11,852 nt of DNA, from positions 1-11,852 of the forward strand of contig CAZTPC010000022.1 in NCBI GenBank assembly GCA_964615565.1, read 5' to 3'. The notes under the pieces were generated by a model that had not been told where the DNA came from, ran no database searches, and was given only the letters and a program-made list of their open reading frames with translations. Origin of the DNA: CAZTPC01 sp964615565. Its GTDB lineage: Bacteria; Patescibacteriota; Saccharimonadia; Saccharimonadales; AWTP1-31. Numbering within the stretch: position 1 is the first letter of the stretch; every line of letters begins with the position of its first letter. This document shows positions 1 through 6,007 of the stretch, piece after piece. The position numbers were made by a program, and so were the translations under genes.

Positions 1-622
1 CTAGTTCGCGCTTTGGCTCTGGAACGAAGTCGTCCATAGCTCGTACGAGTTCCATAATTGCATCTTCGTTTGCAGCATCGCCTTCGAGGGCTTTAGTTGC
101 AGAACCCTTGATGATAGGAGCGTCTTCGTCGAAGCCGTTCTTAGCAAGAAGTTCACGAATATCCATTTCAACTAGTTCAACTAGTTCTGGATCTGCAAGG
201 TCCATCTTGTTCATGAATACGAGAATCTTAGGCACACCAACCTGCTTAGCAAGAAGAACGTGCTCACGAGTCTGTGGAAGTGGACCGTCGTTTGCGCCAA
301 CCACGAGGATAGCACCATCGATCTGTGCAGCACCGGTGATCATGTTCTTAACGTAGTCGGCGTGACCTGGCATGTCCACGTGAGCGTAGTGACGCTTTTC
401 GCTTTCATACTCTTGGTGAGAAGTAGCAATGGTTATACCACGTGCTTTTTCTTCTGGTGCGTTGTCGATTTCGTCGTAAGCAATAGGCTTGTTTACAGCG
501 CTAGGAAGCTTCTTAGCCAATACTGCGGTGATAGCAGCAGTTAGCGTAGTCTTACCATGGTCAACGTGGCCCATAGTACCAACGTTAACGTGTGGTTTCG
601 TTCGGTCAAAGTTATCAGCCAT
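1..622 (-). CDS. tuf: Elongation factor Tu, N-terminal 207 residues (cut by window edge)
   Basis: GTPase that delivers aminoacyl-tRNA to the ribosome. Translating the minus strand from the ATG at 622 gives an uninterrupted EF-Tu G domain: P-loop GHVDHGKT (residues 18-25), switch I with RGITIATSH (61-69), G3 DMPGHADY (83-90), G4 NKMD (138-141) and G5 SAT (174-176). The reading frame is still open at base 1, so the last G-domain part and domains II and III are outside the window. The start is supported by the Shine-Dalgarno AAGGAG at 633-638, ten bases upstream. The G3 motif has Met84 where E. coli EF-Tu has Cys (DCPG); the other guanine-binding motifs are normal. It is separated from fusA by about 5.4 kb of accessory genes and appears to have its own promoter. 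Confidence 0.97.
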   Translation of the reverse strand, partial: MADNFDRTKPHVNVGTMGHVDHGKTTLTAAITAVLAKKLPSAVNKPIAYDEIDNAPEEKARGITIATSHQEYESEKRHYAHVDMPGHADYVKNMITGAAQIDGAILVVGANDGPLPQTREHVLLAKQVGVPKILVFMNKMDLADPELVELVEMDIRELLAKNGFDEDAPIIKGSATKALEGDAANEDAIMELVRAMDDFVPEPKREL

Positions 623-746
623 AAAGGTGATTCTCCTTGTTAAATTTGTTAGAGCTATTATTGGTGTCTTCGCGATCCATATTTTGACTTGTGCTCAGGC
701 TTCTGCCAAGCATAAATCAAAAAGCCCTCTCGCGAGTTACCGATAC

Positions 747-776
747 ATATTACCCTATCTGACCGGTGTTTGTAAA
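747..776 (-). promoter_or_regulatory. Promoter of tuf
   Basis: A sigma70-type pair reads TTTACA (776-771), 18 bases, TAATAT (752-747) on the minus strand, just after the stop of the upstream gene at 794. Transcription would begin near 740 and give tuf a leader of roughly 118 bases ending in a strong Shine-Dalgarno. The leader contains the self-complementary octamer CTCGCGAG but I see no convincing attenuator. Based on motif match only. Confidence 0.6.
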
Positions 777-793
777 GTATGCACGAAGATGCC

Positions 794-1426
794 CTATACG
801 GGGGCTGGCCAATAAGCAATGCGTTGAATAAGTTTGCCGATTTTTTCCCTGCTGCTAGGACTTCTTCGAAGTCGGTGACGCCAATGGTGTTCGGCTAAGG
901 CTACAGATATAAAGAACTTGTCTCGCCATCCAAATAACTCTAGTTGATTAGCTATTTCAATAATCTCAAGCGCATTATTGTGTGCTGCAAAGGAAGTTTG
1001 GTTGTTTAGCCTGGTTTCTGCTTCGTCGGCGAAAGCTCGCCCAATGAGTGCCTTGGTTAGACTTTTACCCATCCCTCCAATGACTAAGGATTGCTTGAAG
1101 GCACGGAGCGGCTCCACGCTAGGATGGATAGCCATATCTGTATCTTGGTAGTCTGCGGCCAGCAGAGCTCTGGCGCCGATACCAACGGCACGTTCCTTTG
1201 TTAATACCAGAATTGGGTCACGAGCTTTGAAAGCGTTTTCCCAATCCCTAATTACATCGTGTTCGGTATGAAGGTCGTCTGGATGGATTAGTCCCTGCAA
1301 GAGAGGTTGCATAATGTCATCCATACGTTCAAATGATCGGGCCGGACCGATACCTCGACCTGTGTAGTTAGCCAGGTCTATAGCTTCGGCAGTAGTGACA
1401 GTATGAGGATGATCTGACGTAGCCAT
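794..1426 (-). CDS. Hypothetical protein, 210 residues, accessory block
   Basis: I do not recognise this protein. It is soluble-looking: no signal peptide and no clear membrane segment. The C-terminal end (about 180-203) is strongly basic with several His and Arg residues (HHWRHRLRR), which could bind nucleic acid or an acidic partner. The sequence GGMGKS (117-122) resembles a P-loop but lacks the glycine required at the first position, so I do not call a nucleotide-binding site. The middle part (about 140-180) looks helical. It is the last gene of the minus-strand lipoprotein cluster, 48 bases after the second lipoprotein, and has its own promoter candidate with the -10 only 8 bases from the ATG and no Shine-Dalgarno, so a leaderless start is predicted. 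Stop codon is TAG. The open frame and promoter support a real gene; the function is unknown. Confidence 0.75.
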   Translation of the reverse strand: MATSDHPHTVTTAEAIDLANYTGRGIGPARSFERMDDIMQPLLQGLIHPDDLHTEHDVIRDWENAFKARDPILVLTKERAVGIGARALLAADYQDTDMAIHPSVEPLRAFKQSLVIGGMGKSLTKALIGRAFADEAETRLNNQTSFAAHNNALEIIEIANQLELFGWRDKFFISVALAEHHWRHRLRRSPSSREKIGKLIQRIAYWPAPV

Positions 1427-1434
1427 ATGTATCT

Positions 1435-1463
1435 ACAGTACGACTGCCCAAGGTGCTTGTAAA
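1435..1463 (-). promoter_or_regulatory. Promoter candidate of the 210-residue gene, leaderless layout
   Basis: On the minus strand TTTACA (1463-1458), 17 bases, TACTGT (1440-1435), then 8 bases to the ATG at 1426. The -35 is good (5 of 6) and the -10 is weak (T, A and final T kept). The start of transcription would fall on or next to the ATG. It lies in the gap after the second lipoprotein gene, so readthrough is also possible. Confidence 0.45.
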
Positions 1464-1474
1464 GGTAGGTCCAA

Positions 1475-2041
1475 TTACTCGCCAAGGCGCGCGTCTTCGT
1501 AGACCCGGAGGACACTAGCGGGTCTAATTTGTCCTAGTTCGAATACACCGTCGAACTCCTCTCCTATTTCGAAAGTTTGATCACACAGAACATGCACCAA
1601 AACTTTCCCAGACATGTAGTAGTCTTCACCGCTATAGAACGGGAAATCCGAAGGTGCACCTTGGTGTTTTTGGATGTATCCGGTATCAGCTGGTCTTAAA
1701 GAACCCGTGTTGTCTTTCTTGCAGCCGCGAATTGTTACCGACACAGTACTTATGTCGCTTGAATCTATAGTTAGTCCGTAGCAAGACATGAGCACTTGAC
1801 TTCCGACATCTAGATAACGCATACATGATTTTGTATTAACTGACTCGCTACGTTCCTCTTGGGGCTGGTCGGGATCTGGATCGAAAGTGTAGTCAACTTT
1901 AGATACCTCACCTTGTGTAATTGGTAACTCAACAACCTCAATGTTGGTTTTGAGTGGTTCGTCTGCTTGACCTGAACAGCCGGCAAGTTCACCAGAAAAT
2001 AGACAAACAAGACCTGTCGCAAGTACGGCCGCTCTACGCAT
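1475..2041 (-). CDS. Lipoprotein 2, 188 residues, paralogue of the upstream lipoprotein
   Basis: Secreted lipoprotein of unknown function. From the ATG at 2041 the protein begins MRR, followed by a hydrophobic segment and a lipobox LAGC, so Cys22 would be the lipidated residue after signal peptidase II cleavage. An in-frame ATG six codons upstream (2059) gives 194 residues but a poorer signal peptide start. The mature part has cysteines 73, 87, 107 and 153, with spacings 14, 20 and 46; the neighbouring lipoprotein has 14, 20 and 45. Shared motifs are a (M/L)SC, a GC(K/R), a PSD(F/Y)P and an FE(L/V)G(Q/D)I stretch. The two are therefore tandem paralogues, probably with two disulfides each in an extracytoplasmic beta-rich domain. 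The ATG overlaps the upstream stop by 8 bases and has no clear Shine-Dalgarno, suggesting translational coupling. Stop is TAA. Confidence 0.8.
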   Translation of the reverse strand: MRRAAVLATGLVCLFSGELAGCSGQADEPLKTNIEVVELPITQGEVSKVDYTFDPDPDQPQEERSESVNTKSCMRYLDVGSQVLMSCYGLTIDSSDISTVSVTIRGCKKDNTGSLRPADTGYIQKHQGAPSDFPFYSGEDYYMSGKVLVHVLCDQTFEIGEEFDGVFELGQIRPASVLRVYEDARLGE

Positions 2042-2540
2042 CTGCAGTCTCGATATCATGCTTGTATAGTTCAGACATCACGGCAATATCGCCGACTTCG
2101 AACCTCTTACCAAAATCGTCCTCAAGCTCTACGTCATACGAACAGGTTGTTACGCGGTTTTGGCCATCTATGTTTTCGATGAATGGACCACCTACTACAG
2201 GGTAGTCGCTAGGATGTTTATGACTCTCCTCTAGATATTCGTCGTCAGCTATTACTTTTTTGCCGGCTTCGCGGCGGCAACCTAACACCGAAACAGTGAT
2301 AGTATCTGCCTCGCCAATATACGTAGAACTTACGCTGCAAGACAAGGTTGGGTTGCCCTGCATGTCGATTCCCGGCGTACAAACAGGCAGTACAAGATAC
2401 TCGGATTCGGAAGTATAAGACAGCGAAGTCACAATACCTTTGGAGATCTTTGTTTCGACCGTTGGAGTGCCGCATCCTGGCAGTAAGCCAAGTGACAAAC
2501 CTACACCGAGTGCTCTCCGCCTAAAACCCTTTGATTTCAT
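2034..2540 (-). CDS. Lipoprotein 1, 168 residues
   Basis: Secreted lipoprotein of unknown function. The N-terminus MKSKGFRRRA is basic, followed by a Leu/Gly-rich hydrophobic stretch and a lipobox-like LPGC, so Cys23 would be lipidated. Proline at the -2 position is less usual but tolerated. The mature part is about 145 residues, acidic, with cysteines 54, 68, 88 and 133 in the same spacing as in the downstream paralogue, and a PSDYP motif at 110-114. No catalytic signature is visible. The start is fixed by a perfect -10 box six bases upstream and by the signal peptide; there is no Shine-Dalgarno. The gene heads a minus-strand cluster and is transcribed divergently from the 812-residue peptidase-like gene, with under 100 bases between the two starts. 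Confidence 0.82.
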   Translation of the reverse strand: MKSKGFRRRALGVGLSLGLLPGCGTPTVETKISKGIVTSLSYTSESEYLVLPVCTPGIDMQGNPTLSCSVSSTYIGEADTITVSVLGCRREAGKKVIADDEYLEESHKHPSDYPVVGGPFIENIDGQNRVTTCSYDVELEDDFGKRFEVGDIAVMSELYKHDIETADA

Positions 2541-2546
2541 TTACAT

Positions 2547-2575
2547 ATTATAACATAAGCTGTAATAGCCGGCAA
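2547..2575 (-). promoter_or_regulatory. Promoter of the lipoprotein cluster, leaderless layout
   Basis: On the minus strand TTGCCG (2575-2570), 17 bases, consensus TATAAT (2552-2547) preceded by an extended -10 TG (TGTTATAAT), then 6 bases to the ATG at 2540. Transcription is expected to start at the ATG itself. It forms a divergent promoter region with the plus-strand gene beginning at 2638. Confidence 0.65.
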
Positions 2576-2600
2576 TATATAGAGCTGTGTCTCGGCAGAC

Positions 2601-2629
2601 TTGCTAAACGCCGCTCTACCCCTTAAACT
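2601..2629 (+). promoter_or_regulatory. Promoter candidate of the 812-residue gene, leaderless layout
   Basis: TTGCTA (2601-2606), 17 bases, TAAACT (2624-2629), then 8 bases to the ATG at 2638. Each hexamer matches consensus at four of six positions. CTTAA and TTAAG form a small inverted repeat around the -10 (2622-2633). No Shine-Dalgarno precedes the ATG. Confidence 0.45.
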
Positions 2630-2637
2630 TAAGCATA

Positions 2638-5076
2638 ATGACTACAGATACACTCAATCCTGTGGCGCAACAGTATCCCGAAGTCCAAGCCCATATCGAG
2701 AAGATACCACCACATATTGCCGACCATGTTGGCGAGCTTGTAATGCAGCTTGCCCATGAGGACATGTATGCCAAGACCGAAGTCATACCCGAGCGTGGTG
2801 ACCCGTTTTATAACACTGACTTTGAACAGCTAGTTACCGAGCCTGGGTATGACAGTAGTCTTCTTAGTGCCGAGGCACAGGAGGCAGCGAAAAGAGGTCA
2901 GGAAGAGTTAGCAGGCCTATTTACTGATGCTGCCCGGCTGATATCGAGCTCTCATGCTGAGCTGTCGGAGGCGGGTGCTGTATTTGGATCTGATGTTCTA
3001 GAAACAGAAGAGCAACTCGAAACTCGTGAAAAAGCGGAGCGCGATCTAGTCTACGAAACAGCCTATAATGCTGCACTCGGTGAAGCGGTTGCGGCTAAAG
3101 AGGCTGGGGACGAGGCTTCGGCGGTAAAATCACTAGAGTCGCTTATTCTACTCCGTTATGTGCACAGTACTAACGATCGCCAGATACTTCGTGATGTTGT
3201 TAAGGCTGGCCTAGGCAAGCAATTGCTCCCCGCTGCACAGATGTCGAAGAAGTTATACCGAGGTTCGCTATACGATAGTGTCGGAGGTTCATTACTTGAA
3301 GCCAAACAACTAATAGAGATGTCTAGCGGCCGCAGGCTGGATTTTGGTCTGAAAGACCAAGGAGAATTAACGACGTTCTCACAGGCTAGTGTTAATCCTG
3401 AAGCACTCAAGGATCTAACAGCTGTGCTTGTATCCCCAGACCCTCCTTTTACATTAGAGAATGCCAAGGAGAGTTTTTCCGGTAATGGAACAATGGATTC
3501 CATGTTCGCTCTACTGCAGCCCGGCGCACCAAAAGGCGAAAAAGGCTCGATTGAATATGTAGACGAACTATTTAGCTATTCGGCCGAACACGACGATATT
3601 AACTCCGCTTTAGACACAACCAGACCAAGAGATGTACTTAAACTTGCTCATGAAATTGGGGTAAGTGCTGGGACGGTTGTTAGTGTGCTCGGTCGCCGGC
3701 CCGATGTTATACGGCCATATGTTGTCGAAGATGACGATCTTTTGGCACTTAGTGAAATACATGCTGCCTACCCCGACAGATTTGCCCAGTTACTAGAGGG
3801 TTACTACAAGAATGACATGCGAGTGCAAAATGGTTTTGAGCCACGTAAGTTCAAAGCCGGACTAGATGTTATAGCAGAGCTGGGTGCGGACGACGATGAG
3901 CTCTTTGAGCTATTGTCTACACAAACCCGTATGACTGAGATTGTGGCAAATAGTCGGTATCTCATCGAATATAGCGTCAATCAAGGATCGAATATTCAAG
4001 AAGTGCTCAGGCAGATGAGCAAGTCTGACGTATCTCTGTTTGACATGATCGAGGCGGCTAAGACCTATCCGCCTAAACTTGAAGGGATGATAGGAGAAAT
4101 ACTGACTCAAGGCGAGTTATACGACGAGTATGTTGATGTCATTGAAAAGCTTGAGCCGCCATATGATAAGCGCATCGATACACTTAGTCCATCTGCTCTA
4201 CCGCATATCACGGAGCGACTTATTGCTAAGGGGTTACCAAGTGAAGTCGTAGACTCAATGGTCAGTACTTGGTTGAGCTATAGCGCTTTTACGAAGTTCT
4301 ACTTCAAGGAAGATCATTTTGAATTCCCTTCTGGGCCATTACCGTCTGGAGATGTATCAGAAATCGCTCGCGACCAAGTACTGGCCATCAGAAGCCAGTT
4401 AAAAGCATTTGAGTCATTTGCGGATACGTATGGCATGGAGACCGTTCAGGGCGTGATATCGACCTTTGGCATCTTTAACTTTAAACGATATGACCCAGCA
4501 AAACTCCGTGAGCAACTGTGGCGTTGGGAGGCTGGCGAGCCGATAAAGTCGGTCGTGGTAGAGGCTCGGCACGACTGGAATACCTTTACTGGCGACAAAG
4601 TAAAGTTTGCTGAAGAGGTTGGCGACGGAGTGTACAGCTTTGAAGCCGGATCGCCAGCTGCTTGTGCTCGAGTGGCAGTACAAGCTGGTAAACACGAACG
4701 TGATGCTGGTCGTGAACCAAGCGTTGATCGCTTTATCATTCGTGCCCATGGCAACCCTGACGGTATGTTGCTGTCTGATACACCCGAAGGATTCCTAAAG
4801 ACGGCAAACTACACCGAAGCAGCTAGAAAACGCGAGAAGATTGGCTCCAGAGAAGCTAATAACTTTAGACGTCATTTAGGCAGTGGCTTCGAGATTATAC
4901 TTGAGTCTTGCTCGGTTGCTGGCTATAACGTTGGCCGCATGAATATTGCACAAAGAATAAAAGAGACCCACGATGCAAAAACAACGGGGTCTAAGATATC
5001 TGTTGGCGGGCTTACCATCGCAGCCGATGGTAGCGTTACCTATAACAAGGATGGCGCCACCGTCGTTTACGAGTAG
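2638..5076 (+). CDS. Large protein with helical N-terminal region and putative C-terminal clan CD cysteine peptidase domain
   Basis: 812 residues, no signal peptide or membrane segment, so probably cytoplasmic. Residues 1-620 look almost wholly alpha-helical and acidic. Two stretches near 368-395 and 465-493 resemble each other (AAYPDRFAQLLEG; AKTYPPKLEGMIG), suggesting degenerate helical repeats. The last 170 residues look like an alpha/beta domain: strand VVVEARHDW (639-647), strand FIIRAHGNPDG (699-709) and strand FEIILESCSVAG (751-762), then a helix and a terminal hairpin with ADGSVTY (796-802). Hydrophobic strand plus His-Gly, then about 54 residues later hydrophobic strand plus Ser-Cys, is the hallmark of clan CD cysteine peptidases (caspase, gingipain, CHAT, C80, DUF4347). 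The predicted dyad is His704 and Cys758. Substrate and family are not recognised. It is the only plus-strand gene here, convergent with the ATPase gene (3 bases between stops) and divergent from the lipoproteins. The domain call is from motifs only. Confidence 0.85.
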   Translation: MTTDTLNPVAQQYPEVQAHIEKIPPHIADHVGELVMQLAHEDMYAKTEVIPERGDPFYNTDFEQLVTEPGYDSSLLSAEAQEAAKRGQEELAGLFTDAARLISSSHAELSEAGAVFGSDVLETEEQLETREKAERDLVYETAYNAALGEAVAAKEAGDEASAVKSLESLILLRYVHSTNDRQILRDVVKAGLGKQLLPAAQMSKKLYRGSLYDSVGGSLLEAKQLIEMSSGRRLDFGLKDQGELTTFSQASVNPEALKDLTAVLVSPDPPFTLENAKESFSGNGTMDSMFALLQPGAPKGEKGSIEYVDELFSYSAEHDDINSALDTTRPRDVLKLAHEIGVSAGTVVSVLGRRPDVIRPYVVEDDDLLALSEIHAAYPDRFAQLLEGYYKNDMRVQNGFEPRKFKAGLDVIAELGADDDELFELLSTQTRMTEIVANSRYLIEYSVNQGSNIQEVLRQMSKSDVSLFDMIEAAKTYPPKLEGMIGEILTQGELYDEYVDVIEKLEPPYDKRIDTLSPSALPHITERLIAKGLPSEVVDSMVSTWLSYSAFTKFYFKEDHFEFPSGPLPSGDVSEIARDQVLAIRSQLKAFESFADTYGMETVQGVISTFGIFNFKRYDPAKLREQLWRWEAGEPIKSVVVEARHDWNTFTGDKVKFAEEVGDGVYSFEAGSPAACARVAVQAGKHERDAGREPSVDRFIIRAHGNPDGMLLSDTPEGFLKTANYTEAARKREKIGSREANNFRRHLGSGFEIILESCSVAGYNVGRMNIAQRIKETHDAKTTGSKISVGGLTIAADGSVTYNKDGATVVYE

Positions 5077-5079
5077 TAT

Positions 5080-5952
5080 CTAGGCAGTAAAGTCGCTAGG
5101 ATCGATCATATCAGTCCAGAAGCCATCTTGACGTCGGAGATCTTCACCAACAAACTCGATGTCTAGGAAGCCGGCAACCATTCGGCTCATCATTGCATTC
5201 GTGAGTGCTTCTGACTCAGCTATGCGTGCCTCTCTTTGTGCTTGAGCTTCAGAATCAGGTGCCCCATAGCCAATATGTGCTTGACGCTGCATATCTTCTT
5301 CGCCTGGTGCCGCGAGATCGTAAATAGTGCCAAAGTTCGAGGTGACTATAACGAGTCCACTGGCGTTAGATGCCGCTTCGATTGCTGATCGTACCGCTCC
5401 GCGCCACTTCGGTTTGTAATCATCAAGAAGAAGAACAGTTCGAGGATTTCGCTCGAGTCCTCTATCAAAGTAGCTTGGGAATATGCTTCCCTTCTCTCGT
5501 TTGACTATTTTGTCATCCGTCCCTCGACTTAGTGTGGTTTCGGTAATTTCTTTTTCACCATCTTGGGTTCGGGCTGTGACCTGGGTTGTAGTCGCACCTG
5601 CGCTATAGACTGGCTCGAGGACTCGCGGCGCTGTCCAAGCTTGGACTCCTTGGTCGTGAGGTGGTAGATCGGGTACGTAACGGTAGTGTATCTCAGCACC
5701 ATCGTCGTGTAGAGCGCGAGCTAGTGCAATTGCAGCATGTGACTTGCCAGTCCCAGGCTTACCTCTAAGGTGAAGACCGACAAACTGTTGTCCATGCCAG
5801 TCGGCAAGGATTTTTGCTGTTGCGCGTTGAAATAATGCATGACCTCTATTCTCGGGGTCATACGCAAAGCTTTCTACAGTTGAAAACTGATGATCGCCTG
5901 GGACTTCGCCATCCCATCTTTCGTATGTAGACAAACTTGAAATATCAGACAT
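5080..5952 (-). CDS. AAA+ ATPase of the DnaC/IstB type, 290 residues
   Basis: ATPase with Walker A GKPGTGKS (64-71), Walker B VLLLDDY (173-179) and a sensor-1-like TSN (204-206). Near the C-terminus SRMVAGFLDIEFVGEDLRR (256-274) resembles the segment in DnaC, DnaI and IstB where the arginine finger is followed by a strand and a basic turn. That places it in the helicase-loader/IstB-like AAA+ group, which remodels DNA-bound partners. The stretch between Walker A and B is long (about 100 residues), with a polar insertion near 100-160. There is no transposase next to it, so an IS21 IstB role is unlikely; a dedicated helicase loader or a partner of an accessory system are alternatives. It lies 55 bases downstream of fusA on the same strand but has its own strong promoter with a palindrome. 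No Shine-Dalgarno; no other ATG until far downstream. Stop is TAG. Confidence 0.85.
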   Translation of the reverse strand: MSDISSLSTYERWDGEVPGDHQFSTVESFAYDPENRGHALFQRATAKILADWHGQQFVGLHLRGKPGTGKSHAAIALARALHDDGAEIHYRYVPDLPPHDQGVQAWTAPRVLEPVYSAGATTTQVTARTQDGEKEITETTLSRGTDDKIVKREKGSIFPSYFDRGLERNPRTVLLLDDYKPKWRGAVRSAIEAASNASGLVIVTSNFGTIYDLAAPGEEDMQRQAHIGYGAPDSEAQAQREARIAESEALTNAMMSRMVAGFLDIEFVGEDLRRQDGFWTDMIDPSDFTA

Positions 5953-5959
5953 GACGTAT

Positions 5960-5988
5960 ATATTAGCATAATTATGCTAAATAGTCAA
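5960..5988 (-). promoter_or_regulatory. Strong promoter of the AAA+ ATPase gene, leaderless layout
   Basis: On the minus strand TTGACT (5988-5983), 17 bases, TAATAT (5965-5960) with an extended -10 TG (TGCTAATAT), then 7 bases to the ATG at 5952. Both hexamers match consensus at five of six positions (TTGACT) or nearly so (TAATAT). The predicted start of transcription coincides with the ATG. The spacer is occupied by an 18-bp palindrome. Confidence 0.65.
5963..5980. promoter_or_regulatory. Perfect 18-bp palindrome, candidate operator
   Basis: TTAGCATAATTATGCTAA is exactly self-complementary. It fills most of the spacer of the ATPase promoter and overlaps the first bases of its -10, the classical place for a repressor site. 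It also lies 28 bases past the fusA stop, but no run of T follows it in the direction of fusA transcription, so a terminator role is unlikely. The cognate regulator is not evident in the window. Confidence 0.5.
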
Positions 5989-6007
5989 TGTCTTACGGAA
6001 GGCTAGT

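Noticed and set aside
1054..1080. Possible P-loop (GGMGKS) in the 210-residue protein
   Set aside because: The glycine required four residues before GKS is a valine and no Walker B follows; a chance resemblance.
2034..2059. Upstream ATG at 2059 as start of lipoprotein 2
   Set aside because: It adds six residues before MRR and spoils the typical short basic signal-peptide start; neither ATG has a Shine-Dalgarno, so it cannot be fully excluded.
5963..5980. Palindrome after fusA as an intrinsic terminator
   Set aside because: It is AT-rich with no T run on the exit side and overlaps a near-consensus promoter, so an operator is more likely.
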